A DNA stretch of 64,000 nt from Nymphaea colorata (GCF_008831285.2 NC_045139.1:26516412-26580411), one strand, 5' to 3'; counted from the first letter of the stretch, positions 1-13,100 are shown. Program-made: numbers and translations. The notes: a model not told the origin generated them from the letters alone.

Positions 1-430
1 ACTTTTGAAGGACTTATTAAGAGATGTTCAAGTTGAATTAGGATTCACATATTCAGATTCGAATTAGGATTCAAATTTGACTAAAGAAAATTCATATTTG
101 AATCCGAATCCAAAACCAAGATCCAATTTTACAATCTGAATCTGATTTTTATATATATATTTGAATCCAAATCTGATTTTTAAACCAGATTTTGCCAATT
201 TTCAAAATTTAATAGCATTAGTTACAGGATATTTGTCTAAAAGTGAATCTCATCTGAATCTGATCGGATATTTATGTATATCCAAATCTGAATCTGATCA
301 GATGCCACTTATTAAAATCTGAATCCGATCCGATTTCTTAATCGAATATTAAATTTTTTTTTCATATCCAATTTTTTCATATCAGATCGGTCGGATATCC
401 GATTCAAATCGAATATATTGACATCCCTAC
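1..430 (+). repeat. Dispersed AT-rich repeat, family A, copy 1
   Basis: The stretch is built of variations of 'gaatccgaatctgat' and ends in 'attgacatccctac'. The same order of words (GAATCTGATTTTT, TTTATGTATATCC, TTCTTAATCGAATATTAA, a T run, then GACATCCCTAC) recurs at about 24925-25206 and 41310-41636, so this is an interspersed element rather than simple sequence. No coding capacity is seen. The left edge lies outside the window. The class is unknown; a non-autonomous LTR or other non-coding element would fit. Confidence 0.6.
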
Positions 431-1409
431 CAGAGCTTGCTCTTTTAAGACTTATTATGGTTTAGAGAAAGAGCCCATTGGAACATGCTACAACCCTTTG
501 AGGTTTAAGCATATTTGAATTATAGCATTAAAAGTTAGTTGTGTTCTTGCAAAATTTTTTATTTGAATTATACCATTAAAAGTTAGTTCTTTTCTTCTAA
601 AATTTTTATTTTTGTTGATGTAAAATTATACAAACCATGCTCTTCAGTAAATAGATAAATATGTATATGCATAGTTATATTATAGTTATAGGAGCATATA
701 TGTATGAATTATAATGAAAGACCCAAAGTATGATGAGGCATGACTGGTCAACATATTAGAATATATAGTCACCACCAGAACAGCACTAAATTAGACAGCT
801 GAGTGAAAAAAGAGAGCCACGGTAGCAGCCATCGCTGTCTTGGATCCCATTCAAAATCTTGGGAACAAAAAGTGAAACTTTCAATGTTGCAGTGGACTTT
901 TTAAAATGCATCATCTTTTATGTGGCTGATGGAAATTTCAGGACAGTGAAATATTCAAAAGCGCTTTTAGAGAGTTGAAAATCATGAAAAATACACTTAG
1001 CCTTTTCTTATTGTTGAAAACACGCTTAAGTTTTTCTATTACTAATAAAAAGCTTCATAAGATTGTTTGTGGAAAATTTTACTGTTCAGTAGGTAAAATT
1101 TACCATTTATGTTGTGAAAAGTTACATGTGACATATGCTTCACATAGCTAATGCAATTAAAACTTCCTTGAAGAACGTAACTTTCTAACATTAATAAACA
1201 AGATAACACATAATCTGTTTAAATACTACTACAAAAACTACGTAAATTATTTGAATATTATTAATCATGCATCAGTATTGTAAAATATAGTTTTAAAAAG
1301 GTAAAAGAGACTAACCAACTCATATTAACATATGTTTTCTCAAACTAATGCCCCAATAGTTGGCCATAATAAGGGAATCATGTTGTTTAAGCCAAAATAA
1401 AAGAGTATC

Positions 1410-1800
1410 TTTTTTTTGGGTACATAGGAGAGGTTTAGAACCGCATTAACTAACTATAGCACGTGGTCGAGTTACACCAATCAGATCATCCTCAATCAAT
1501 CGATACAAATGACCAGGTGAATTGGTAAGAATGGTCACTCCAAAAAATCCTTAAAAGACTCATGAGCCAAGAAAATCCACACACATATTAGCTTCTCTGT
1601 ATATATGACGTAAGACACACTCTTAATCTCGTTACAGTAAATCTTAACACTGCTTCACTATCTGGAATAAAAGGATCACGAGGCTGCAGTTCTTTTAAAA
1701 CCTTGTTCACAAGGAATCTGATTCAACAATAACTTTACGAAAGCCACGTTCCCAGACTAATTTCAAACCATGAAGAATAGCAATAAGTTCAGCCTTATGT
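1410..1800 (-). mobile_element. 5'-truncated LINE 3' end with RNase H-like remnant
   Basis: Read on the minus strand, the segment begins AELIAILHGLKLVWERGF followed by VIVESDS, the typical start of the plant RVT_3/RNase H-like domain found at the end of L1-type LINE ORF2. A one-base frameshift follows near 1710. Farther on come YREANMCVDFL and a terminal DDLIGVTRPR, all expected from the family. An eight-base A run (T run at 1410-1417 on the plus strand) follows directly, as expected for a retroposed 3' end. Frameshifts and stops make it non-functional. It could instead be a retroposed copy of a cellular RVT_3 gene. Confidence 0.6.
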
Positions 1801-2377
1801 CTCTAACAAACAATCAATCAATGATCCCTATGTTTCTCGTTCTTTTTTTTGTCGGTGTCGACTGGGAGTGGATTAAAAGTCTTTGCTTTACTTGCTTTTT
1901 AGACAAAAAAATCGCAACTCAAGGAGATGAAGAGAGATGGGGGCTGGCATGAAGATAAAAGGACAGAGGAAATGAGAAAAAAAAAAGCAGGAGAGACCTA
2001 TGATATTTCTAGATAGGATAACTTTGATCCAAATCAGCTGGTCATATCTATGGCCAATTGATTTCAATTTTCGATATAAAGAGATTAATTTATGGCACAA
2101 ACTATATACAAGTATGAACCTCCATCATTTGACTTTATACAGATAAATTTAAGACAAAGGATCCTCCAAATGAAAATATACAAAAATCCAATAGATTTCT
2201 CATGTGAATAGGTTCCTTATATGGTGTTGGAGGTTTTATAGAATTTGGGTTGTGGTGATCTTTTTCTTCAAAAAAATATACTTTATGGACACTCTCTATT
2301 ATGCTTCACTTCTTTACATAATCATTGTTTGTTGTCCACTATTTGGTTGGATCCCCTCTTCTGGAGGACTCAATTCT

Positions 2378-2715
<338 letters not shown>

Positions 2716-3239
2716 CAGCCCTGTGCTCATCCTTAGGTTAAATGTGCCCTTCTACCTTGAACTGGTTAAATGTTTCCTTTTACATCCCTCGTTCTAGAAA
2801 GAGATGAAAAGGTGCAAATTTGTAAAAAAAATGTGGACTTATTTTGAAAAGTTAAAGAATGCTTAGAAGAAAGGGGAAGCATGATGGGGAAACTGGTTTT
2901 TAAGCTTTGGGTTCTCTTGCTCTCAGGCCTCCTCTTGAGGAGAGAAAAGGAGAAAATAAATGTGGAGACTAGTTCTCCTCATTTTCAAGCCACAAAAGAT
3001 ATTTAAAATTGAGAGGTTCAGAGCAGAGCTTACTTCTTATTATTTTCAACTTGTTTGTAAAGATTGGGATAAAAGAAAGATGACTTTTATTATGAGAAGG
3101 CAATTACTCTTAGTTGGGAGATCTACTTTTATTTTTTTATTCATTTGATTTGATTTGTTGCTTCTCTATTATGGTGCTTTCTAGGTTTTAGGGTAATGTT
3201 ATTCATAACATACAATATGTATGTGTATCGTATAGGTTT

Positions 3240-3620
3240 AAAAAACCTATACGGCATGCTATCCCATTACCATATTCCCTTTCCTTTCATTTTCTTTTTG
3301 ATCCCTCTAATTTTGAAAGAATTGAATTTACATTACACTCTACTTTTCCTTTCCTTTCTTTTCATTTCTTCTTCTATCCCTCCATCCAAAATTGAAGAGA
3401 TTGCATTTACACTACACTCTCATTTCTTTTCCTTCCTTCCCAGCCAAACAAACTTTCTCCATTTCTCTTTCTTTCCTTCCTTTCTAATTAGTCAACCTCA
3501 ATCCTCCATTTCCCTCCAACCAAACAGGGCGTCCATTTCCCTCCAACCAAACAGGGCGTTAAGGATGAATCACTCTAGCTCACCTGAAAGCTATCGTTTA
3601 TGTGATAAACTTTTCACTTT
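3240..3620. repeat. Pyrimidine-rich intergenic DNA with a 27-bp tandem duplication
   Basis: The plus strand is almost all C and T (cctttcctttcttttc type) with repeated 'ttacactacactct' words. At 3507-3533 and 3534-3560 the unit starting cattTccctccaaccaaac is duplicated in tandem almost perfectly. No gene is supported, although the region stays open in one frame because of its composition. Confidence 0.5.
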
Positions 3621-4194
3621 GTAGCGCGACAATAGCATTGCTGAACATCACCAGCGATCAGTCATAAGCTCACTCTGATACAAAGGATCAATTGGCTTAT
3701 AGTGGAGCAGCATGGCATGCTTTCTCCTTTCTCGGAGGAAAAAAACAAACTCTACAATTAATTCATCGCTGGATGCATAATATTTCGCCATCAATATAAA
3801 TGTGAGTGGATCTCGTAATGCTTGATCAAACCAAATAGCATGAACAACTGGACTACTGAAGCTATCAAATCTCGAAACAAATGTGAGAGGAGGATGCTCT
3901 CTTCGTGTTTCAGTTCCGTGGAACAACAGATTTAAATAGGTATGTCCTATGCGCTTGAACGAGATTGCTCTCTGCAAGCTAAATCGTTCACTCTAATTAG
4001 AGCGAATGATTTCAAATAGAACAAGCTGAAGGAGATGGGGAAGAGAAGAACCTGCGGGAACGGGATAGGGAAAAGGAGTTCATCCCTACCATTTATTGTT
4101 TTTCAATCGATTTGTTTGAGAGGGGCTATTGAAGCATGTTATTTCTTCCAAAGATCAGAGGTTTCAGCGCGTTTGCTGACTCAATCATGGGAAA

Positions 4195-5784
4195 TCAGTA
4201 GTATTTCTGCAGGAGAGCTCTGATGGCCTGTTTCTTCATGTGCTTTCCATATATGGCTCTGCCAATCTTCGACACCCTTGACATGTCGTCCACGATCAGA
4301 CGACCATAGCTGCCATTGACATCCTTGAACTCATACGCCGCCGCTAGCACCCGGTCATCTCCACCAACCACCGCCTCTGCTGCATCTATCAAAGAACCTG
4401 CTTCTGGGATTCGCCTTCCCCATCTCTTGACGACCCTGCCGGACCGAAGAACTCTGCAGTAGGCCTCCCAATAGGAAACTCTAACGAATGCCTTCTCCCT
4501 TGTGCCCTTCACCTTCTTCCTCAACACCTCGTCCTCCAGCCTGACCACCATGTCGGTCAAATCCGACGCGCATTCCATTTCCTTCTCAATCGCCTCCAAG
4601 TCCTGCCTGTGAATTTCCTCAACTTTGCACCTCTCGCACTTGCACAGGAAACCCCAGTTCTTGCCCAGCTCCTGCCTCTTCTTCAGCGGTAAGAAGGTGT
4701 CGAAATAGCTGAAAGTTATCTCCTCTCCTTTTCTCAAGTCCTTGGAAGAGTGAACGAGGATCCGGTCACCAACGTGCAGCCGTCTAGCATTTGGGTTGCA
4801 GGAATGATTGATGAAGGAAGCCAAGATCCAAAGCCCTACTCCACAGACTTCCTCTTCTCCGTTAACAGATTTCTTCCCCAGGACTGGATTTTCTGTAAGA
4901 GCATTTGCGTCTAAAATCTTCAGGATCCTGCCCATGTCGAGTTTGACCTCGCCAATCGTCGTTTCTTCTACATCAGGACGAAAAATGTCCATGTTGGGGA
5001 TCCCAAGATCATGGCTTCCTTCATCTTCGTCCCCCGTCGGCAGTGTGTAGAGCTGCTTCAGGGTCTTCTCCGATCTCAATGCAGCATCACGTACTTGGTC
5101 CACGAAGTCTTTCCACACAACCAATCTGTTACCCTGTTCACCTGTGAGGCCGTCGTCGGTCGATCCCGGTAAGATCGCCCTGCCGACCGCGACCGCCTTT
5201 GATACAAACAGCAGAGTTCCAGCACTGACGTTCTTCGTCACAAACAGTCCCCGGCCGCTAATGTCAGACCGCCTGATCTCGACTGGGCCTTCGATGTACC
5301 CTGCCAGGTCCGGCGAAGGCCCGTCAAATCCATTCAGTATCCAGTCCGTCAGGTCAAAACGGCCGGTCCTTGACTGAGCATCAAGCTTTCTGCTTCGACG
5401 GAGAAGGCAACCGACTGAGTCGCCCCTGTGGCCATGAGGCTGAAGGGCCACCGCCCTTTCGAAACACTTGGAGGCTTTCGAATACTGGTCAATCTCTAGC
5501 AGTGCCTTTCCCATGCAGACGATGGACTTCAAATGGTTGGGGTCGATCTGCAGCGCTCTGCCGCAGTCCTGTATCGAAGCGCAGAAGTCCCTGAGACGGA
5601 AGCGAGCTTCGGCTCTGTTGGAGAAGGCCAAGCAGAGCGCCTTCTTTGACGCTCCGTCATCGCAAGGCTCTTGGTGTTCCAAGAGAACAGTCAACTGCGA
5701 GTAAGCATCGATGCAATCTTTCCATTCTCCCCTCAACAGGAGCTCGTTTGCCCTTGATCTCACCTCCTGCAACTCCCCGTTCAT
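4195..5784 (-). CDS. TPR + SET domain protein lysine methyltransferase (SMYD/ATXR1-like)
   Basis: This is an uninterrupted 529-residue frame. I start it at the ATG at 5784 (MNGELQEV); the codon upstream is GTG. Residues about 8-115 form tetratricopeptide helices (ALCLAFSNRAEARFRLRD, then DPNHLKSIVCMGKALLEI). A split SET domain covers about 166-361: EIRRSDISGRGLFVTKNV at the start, NHSCNPN at 326-332 and GEEITFSY at 353-360, the S-adenosylmethionine and catalytic motifs. It is followed by a cysteine-rich post-SET segment, CKCERC, at 381-386. The family transfers methyl groups to lysines of histones or other proteins; TPR-SET order matches plant ATXR1/SDG35-type proteins of similar length. All key motifs are intact. 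The substrate cannot be told. The gene has no intron, and a CT-rich leader lies just upstream. Confidence 0.9.
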   Translation of the reverse strand: MNGELQEVRSRANELLLRGEWKDCIDAYSQLTVLLEHQEPCDDGASKKALCLAFSNRAEARFRLRDFCASIQDCGRALQIDPNHLKSIVCMGKALLEIDQYSKASKCFERAVALQPHGHRGDSVGCLLRRSRKLDAQSRTGRFDLTDWILNGFDGPSPDLAGYIEGPVEIRRSDISGRGLFVTKNVSAGTLLFVSKAVAVGRAILPGSTDDGLTGEQGNRLVVWKDFVDQVRDAALRSEKTLKQLYTLPTGDEDEGSHDLGIPNMDIFRPDVEETTIGEVKLDMGRILKILDANALTENPVLGKKSVNGEEEVCGVGLWILASFINHSCNPNARRLHVGDRILVHSSKDLRKGEEITFSYFDTFLPLKKRQELGKNWGFLCKCERCKVEEIHRQDLEAIEKEMECASDLTDMVVRLEDEVLRKKVKGTREKAFVRVSYWEAYCRVLRSGRVVKRWGRRIPEAGSLIDAAEAVVGGDDRVLAAAYEFKDVNGSYGRLIVDDMSRVSKIGRAIYGKHMKKQAIRALLQKYY

Positions 5785-5830
5785 CACGGACTCTCTCTCT
5801 CTCTCTCCCTCCCTCCCTCCTCTCGAAAAG
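5785..5830 (-). promoter_or_regulatory. CT/GA-rich leader of the SET gene
   Basis: Immediately upstream of the start codon the plus strand reads (ctct)n then (ccct)n over about 5791-5820, so the transcript would carry a GA-rich 5' leader. Such pyrimidine/purine tracts are common in plant core promoters and 5' UTRs. The role is inferred from position only. Confidence 0.35.
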
Positions 5831-7300
5831 AATTCTTAAGACGATTGGGCTTCCTGGTCCAGTTAACGGTCATTTTTCCGTTTTACCCTCTTCAAACTCG
5901 CAACGGCTAGGTCCTGGATAGGCGGTGCCCAACGTAAATTATCCGGTCGATAATTATCGCTTCTTTTAAGAAATGCATTTGATTGAATTTGTTCCGATTT
6001 ACATAAGACATCTTCTCCCTCTATATATCAAAACCGGATCTAATTCTGTTAAAAATATTTTAAACAAAACATCAATCACTTCAACATATTTATTAAACAC
6101 TATTTTAGTATCAAGCATGTCTCAATTCAAGTTATTTCTATAAAAATAATATTGTTATAAGATAGTCAGCTCAAACTCTCAAAATCTTTTCAAAGTGGCT
6201 TTGAGAAAGAAAAAAAGAGCCAGCTGGCTTCCTCCCATTCACCGGCTGAAAAAATGAACTTCTTTTGGGATGTTTTGCGTTTTAGAAAAAACCAAAACTG
6301 TGAATAATAAAAGAGAGTGGAAACCGGTTGGCCCCTGGCTTTGTGGCAACACGAAATGATGTACATTGAAACGTCTAGGGTTCGAAAAAGAGGGAGAAAA
6401 GAAGATCGAAGTGAAAGTGTTATTTAGGCTTCTTAGTCCCAACGGAAGCTCTACTTTTCTCTTACTTAATTTTAAGAAAATGCTTTACCATAGTATTCGG
6501 GAGGTACAGGACCTAGTATCCAGATTTTTATCTAACTATTAGATAAGAAACAAAAAGGCGCCAATTAGAAGCATATAGGACACGTTTGGATTTCAGGTTC
6601 AGACTAAACCTAGGCTTGGTGCAAAGTTTCTAAACCATACGCAGCCCATCATTCAACCTCAGGAAATGGGTGAAATTTTCAGGTTCAATTCTCCACATTC
6701 GTTTAGTCGACTAAAAAGTGAACGTGCATGATAAAGATGGGAGGTGCAGTCATAGGATGAACATCTATGATCTTGTTCTTCGACAAAATTTTCAATAATC
6801 AGAAAATTGTGCAATTGTTTCTTATAATTGATTAATGTAGCTTGATCGCTATATCTCGAACGTTTCCACTGAAAAGGTTAATGATGCATCCAAAATATCG
6901 GAAAGCAATGTCGTCTAAGTACATAAGTTTGTATGATGTAAAGCAGCATTAAATAACAAAAGTTCCCTTTATAGAGTTTAATTGACAATGCACTCATTTA
7001 AAAGTCCCCATGGTTGTGGATGTTGCACACCATTGTTGAACCCTCCTGCCGATCGATTAGCATTCTTCAGGTCATGTAAATCATTAAAATAACATCTTAA
7101 GACGACATCAGGCCAAATGTAAAGCATTCCACTTTGTTGTAAATAATGGAAAGAACCTTCCAGATGCCGCTGCGCTTCGTCAACTCTAGCATTACAATTG
7201 AACAACGAAATTTTTATGACAAGATCAACATGCCACTCAAAAGAAGAGCAGTCATTTCATGAAGATCAAACTACATTAACCAGAAAATAGTGGAGCAACT
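5831..7300. other. Intergenic spacer between SET and PRP4 genes
   Basis: No reading frame with recognisable homology is present. The minus-strand frames at 6239-6442 and 6978-7205 are short and match nothing I know. The part near 7260-7300 probably belongs to the 3' untranslated region of the PRP4 gene. Confidence 0.4.
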
Positions 7301-7301
7301 A

Positions 7302-7437
7302 TGTTACAGGTGCAGAGCGGTCAAGCAGAGAACTGGTGAACTTGATTTGTTTGAGAATAATAATTTCAGCTGTCAGACGCAGAATAGTCCAGCAGAGAAC
7401 TGGTGCACTTGAGTTGTTTGAGCACAATCATTTCAGC
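7302..7437. repeat. Diverged tandem duplication at the PRP4 3' end
   Basis: Two units of 69 and 67 bp (7302-7370 and 7371-7437) share 'agcagagaactggtg', 'acttga.ttgtttgag' and 'atttcagc'. They lie directly downstream of the PRP4 stop codon in the predicted 3' UTR. The divergence is larger than in the 93-bp duplication at 11961-12146, so this copy event is older. Confidence 0.75.
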
Positions 7438-7439
7438 TT

Positions 7440-10078
7440 TCAGTCAATATCCATACTTTTCTCCCTTCCATTTGTTTTGCTAACTGTCCACAGCTTGATT
7501 GTCCGATCATGTGCAACCGTTGCTATATACTGTCCATCTGCATGCACAGATAATTCGTTATGGGATTAGCAATCTCTCTCTCTCTCACCGCCCTCCCCGT
7601 TAAGGGATTGGCAATTTCTCCCTCTCTATCTCTCTCCCCTCGGAACATACAGAGGCATGCACATTGTTCTTACCTTCTGCAACATCTGCACAGGTAACTT
7701 TCGCTTCATGCCCAGATAATGTCTTGACATGCTTGAAATCCTTGGCTGACCATATCTGCATTAGACAAGCTTTTACTGTCAATAGTACTGCCATAGAAAC
7801 CAAGCAAATAATAATGCAGAACTAAAAAAAAAAGAAAAAGAAAAAGAGAACAACACAATCCATGCATAAAAGTTAAAGCTATACCCAAGCCCCAAGGATT
7901 GGTTAGATCAGCTAAAAATAAGAGAGGAATAGCTGGCCTTGAGGTAGATGTCCTTTGAAAATTAGGCTCTTGGGGACACTGAATGTGTAGAAGCATCCAA
8001 ATAAACTGGAAAATTCCAGAGAAGATCACTGACTGAAACCATCGCCAGAGGAACTCTCTTGAAATTAAACCACAAAATTAGCATTTAATCACCTACCTAG
8101 AAAATTATTAATCACCCCGCAAATAGGGGTAGATGCTTACTGGCATATCACTAAGTTGTAAGCTTCCTCTCTAAATAAAATCTTCTGTTCTTAATCCTTT
8201 TCATTTTCTTCCTTACAAACCAAGCTCAACAAGACGTTTATGCCAACTGCCACTTTGGAGATAAATGTGACATTACATAGAAGAAACCCTAGAGGTATGG
8301 GCATAGGGAAATAATTAATTCTCCTGTAATCGAATCCTTTCATTTCCCCATTGCTATATTGCCCCTGCTGCTGATGGCTTTTAATTTCCTAATGCTAAGT
8401 GCTTGGACCACCCTTCCCTGATATTAAGCCGGACAATACATATACCTACCAAAACCCCACTCTACATACAGATAGAGCTACAGAGTCTGTAGTAGTTGTC
8501 TGAGCTCTAAGATGGAGATCTAGATTGTGCCAAATAGACCACAACATGTAGTTTATGAAAAATTTCCCCTTCAAACTACCAAAAGAGTTAGATTCTTTCT
8601 GTATCCAAAGTTGCTGCTCCAACCATTACCAATGCCAGCTAGCCCAGACAATGAAGCAATAAAGGGTCTTCTTGTTTGTATTGTGTTTGAACTTTGATGC
8701 ACAAGTTTTCCACACACATGCAATGAGGTGAATCAAGTATACATCTCTCTCATCCTCTTTACATCCTCATGGCTATGATCATACATTATTTTAGGTAAAA
8801 TGGTTAGGGTAAGCCAACTACATAAAACTCGTATGCACCCTTTCAGGCTCTTTAAGAGACAGATGTGGAGAAATAAACATATCTAACCACCACCACAAAC
8901 AAAAATTTACACATTGCACAAATGAAAAGGAAAAAAGAATCAAAAGAACGGCTGCAGCCCAACAAGGTGTTCAAATCACTTGATGAAGAAGATGATGTGG
9001 CTTATGTAGATAAAGGCACCTTAAGGGCCATGAAAAAAATGACACGTCCTCCCAACAAGCAGAGTCTTGAGACCAAAATATTTAGAATTTTCTGACCCTT
9101 CTTCTATGGTCACAGGTGACCGACTCTAAGCAAGAAATTCCTGAGACCAAAGTATTTTAAAATTTGTGATTAGTAAAGCATTGCAATGTGAGCAGTGAAA
9201 ATGGTAACAATGAGGACACAGGATTTAACATGGATAAACTAAGAGGGCATTTGATTATGTCGGATTTAAAATCCAGAGATCGGATGTGGATCTAATATGG
9301 CAAAATCTATGGTTTATCAAACTAAGGATCTTAGTTCAGACCTAAGATACTTTACTTTCTTACATTGAGAAAAAGTTGGATTTAAGATCAAAGGGGGAAG
9401 GGTCAGGTCTTAAATCCACAGTTTGGAAACCTTGAGGATTTTAGATCAGAGGCAATCAAACGCCCCTAAAGGTCAATACTGATATACACCAAGCTCCTAA
9501 CAAGGTTGGACAGATTAGAAAAGTAAGCAGTATAAATCCCTTTTCCAAGTGGAAATTGCCGTAAAGATGAGGTGGTAATTTGGCACGTAATATAGCGGGC
9601 ACAACTGCTGTCACTTCTTACTAGATAAAATTTGACGGTTTGATACTGATGACACTTAATAAAGAATAGTATGCACATGTTCTTCTAAGGTGGATGAAAA
9701 ATTCACATAAAAGAAGGAATTTTATCCCAAAGCTTCTGAACATGAGGATGCTTTCTTGAGAATCATTTGAAGTCAATATTCGATCAGCTAAGTAACCTGG
9801 ACACTTCTAAAAGGAAGTACCATTTTAATACATGCAAGTGCAGTGCCATAACATATGAGATGTAAAAGTCTATTACACATGGACTCTTCAAAAAAGGGGC
9901 AGCCACATGGGCAAGATGCAGGTCTAGGTGCAGATGCGGGTGCGGCTCTGACACACACCCAAACCTCACCCTCTCCTATTCACTTTCAAAATTTTTTTCC
10001 TCTTTCTTTAAACCATTATTTATAGTAAAAAAAGAAGTTTTTTTAAAAAAAGACAGATTAAGCTAAGAAACAACCATA

Positions 10079-10142
<64 letters not shown>

Positions 10143-13100
10143 CTCACCACACCCAAGTTTTTTGGCATGTGCCACAACAGCACCCGCATCTGCACCCACA
10201 TTGGCACCAGTACGGCAGTACCCCACAACCATGTGACATAGGTAAAACTGTAAAAGTGGCTCGGGTTGGATGTGGCTGTGGCTGCACTCAACAACAAGCC
10301 CCATGCTCATATCTGTTTAGAAACGAACAGTCAAACGTTTATTTCAATGTGGCTATATTTTCATTCATTCTTTTCTTCTTCCTCTTCTTCCATGCTTCTA
10401 AGCATGTTGAGCCTGGAACTGAGCATGTTTTAAAGTTTAAACAATGTTGATGCCACCAGTGGAAAAGGGTAAGGCAAAATATGAACACCAAAATTGGTGA
10501 GAGCATAACAACAGCCAACGTCATTAAAATCAGTTTTTGAATCTATCCAGAAACCTAAATGACTCACATTCAATGAATTGCAAAACAAATCAGAATCTCA
10601 ATCATTTCTGAATCAGATTAAAAAAATATGTTTGTAATTTAAAAAATCAAATTAAATTTAAAAAATAACATGAACTCCGGCGAGTAGCAATAGATGGGTT
10701 GGAGTGGCTGGAGCTGACGGCGGATGGGTTAGAGCAGCGACAATGTCATTTCCATCCACAATCCACAAATGAGGAGTGGCTGGAGCTGACGGCGGATGGG
10801 TGGAGGGAGCAACGGTAGACAGTAGATGGGTTGGAGTTGTAAATAGGGCTGCCACTGGTTGAAATACTAAAGCTTGAAAAGAAGAAAGATCTAAAAAGTT
10901 GAAGGCAGGCAATGAAAAACTGGCTATTGTGTGCTAAAGCTTGAAATGAAGGGAGGCAAGGAAAAACCCTCAAGGCATCAATGTCATTTTTTTATTTTCT
11001 ACGGTGAAAAATGGGCGATTTTGCTTCAGCCACCAGCACTGGTATGCTTCAGTGTTTCCTCCATTTGCTGCTGTGCTTCAACGGCTTAGCATTTGTCCTT
11101 TGCAGTTTGTCATCGTCAGTTGCACGTCAGGCTTCACTTACTGGGAAACAGAGAGAATGGATAATGGGAGAAGGCCAGGAGAAGACGAGTCGAGAGAAAA
11201 ACTTCAGGCTATTGGGCAACAAACTTGCATTCTTGCATTTTTCCCAGAGCAAAATCAGGCTATTCAAGATGAATCGCTTGATTTTCACCCGTTTCCAGCA
11301 ATTTTTGAGAAAATCGACCAATTTAGGACCAGCTTCGAATTGCCTAAAAATCGAATCGATGTAATGCTGATTTGAATTGAATAAGCCAATTCAGGCCGAT
11401 TCAAACTGTTTTTAATAACATTGGCAACAGAAAAACGAAAAAGGCAAACATGGCAATATTTTTTCTTTCCTTTACCTTTTCTTTTTTCATTTTCAAGGCC
11501 AAAAAAGTTTATTCCCATTTAAGTTGAGAATTAAAACTGATAGGCACTAGCATAATAATGTCACCACAAGTCAAAGAATTATTTGACAGTTCGGAAACAT
11601 TAAAATAAAATCTTTACAGAAAATTCGGGAATTTTTTTTGCTGTAAACATTTTATTTTTAGTGTTTCCAGAAAAATTAAAGCTAATCAAAATACAGAGAA
11701 ATTTACAACATTCTTAGAAATTACTCCAAGCAGAATTCATCATCAGAGAAAGAGGATTGCAAGGCCTCTGCACTAGGTAAATATTGGCGAAAAACTAAGA
11801 AAATAACAAGCTTTTTAAAATAAATGCAAGTGAAACAATTTTCAAATTATCCAATAAAAAACGAGTACCAGAACAGCAGTGTGCATTGCATTGATCTATT
11901 TCAAATGAGACTTGTATAGATGCACACAGCATGCTGATTCATCAATAGATAAAGACAAAACTAAAATGAGGATGTAAATAAAGAAACCCTAAATTCCAAG
12001 AAGACTACCTTAGCAGTACAATCAAAGGAAGATGAGACCAGGAAAAACCGATACTAAAATGAGGATGTAAATAAAGAAACCATAAATTCCAAGAAGACTA
12101 CCTTAGCAGTACAATCAAAGGAAGATGAGACCAGGAAAAACCCTTCTTGACGTTCGTATTTGACTTGCGAAACAAGATTGGTATGAGCTGGTATAACATA
12201 GATAGCCTTTCTTTTTCTTAAATCCCATATGCGGCATGTATTATCTTCTCCACCAGTGGCCAAATGATAGCCATTTGGGGAGAAATCAATACCAAGGATC
12301 TGTAAGGCAACAACCACAGAAAGGCTCTCAGTAAATGGTGAACAACAGGTGGTTCATCTTCCAGCAAATTATGAGAAAACTGACAAAGAAAATTAAAAGC
12401 TACTGTTTATATTAACAGTGACAGCTGGAAATTTAAATTTGAGCAACAAAATATAGAATGCAAGCATCAAGTTGAAGATTTGAGCTCACAGGTTTCACGT
12501 GGCCCTCCAAGGCAAGGATGCTTCTTCCTGTGCGGAGATCCCAAACACGAGCAAGTGCATCTAAGCCACATGATGCCACTAAAGAACCATCAGTATGAAA
12601 ACAAATACTGTAAACACTTCTGCTGTGTCCTTCCTGGAGAAGTAACTCAACTCCATTTTCAACATCCCACAGTCGCCATGTTTTGTCATAACTAGCAGTT
12701 CCCAAGAACTTTCCAGAAGGATGGAATGAGACACGGGCAAGACGATCCAGATGGCCCTGAAATACCCTTAAAACAGACCCTTCACTGTTCCACAGTACTG
12801 CAGTTTTGTCGGCAGAAGCAGTGGCCAAAAGATTGTTTAAAGGTGAAAATGCCACATCAGTTGCACGCTCGGTGTGATGCTTCAATGTAGCAATTTTTTT
12901 GACTTGAGGCACACTCCATAGCTTCACTATACCACTCCAAGCACTATAAGAAAAATAAGAAATTTTTATGCAAACCTTAAGACAGCGCTGGATATTCATC
13001 AAGTCAATAAGTACAACTAATAGCAGACAGGCATGGCAGCAATCCACACAAAAGCACTAGTTTGGGAATAGACCATTGAGTTAAGCTTCATAGTTAAACT

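Noticed and set aside
3648..3977. 109-codon minus-strand frame downstream of the SET gene
   Set aside because: No homology or domain recognised, and no supporting splice or promoter signals.
11004..11375. Overlapping frames in PRP4 intron 3
   Set aside because: They lie wholly inside an intron supported by exact frame joins on both sides and show no domain.
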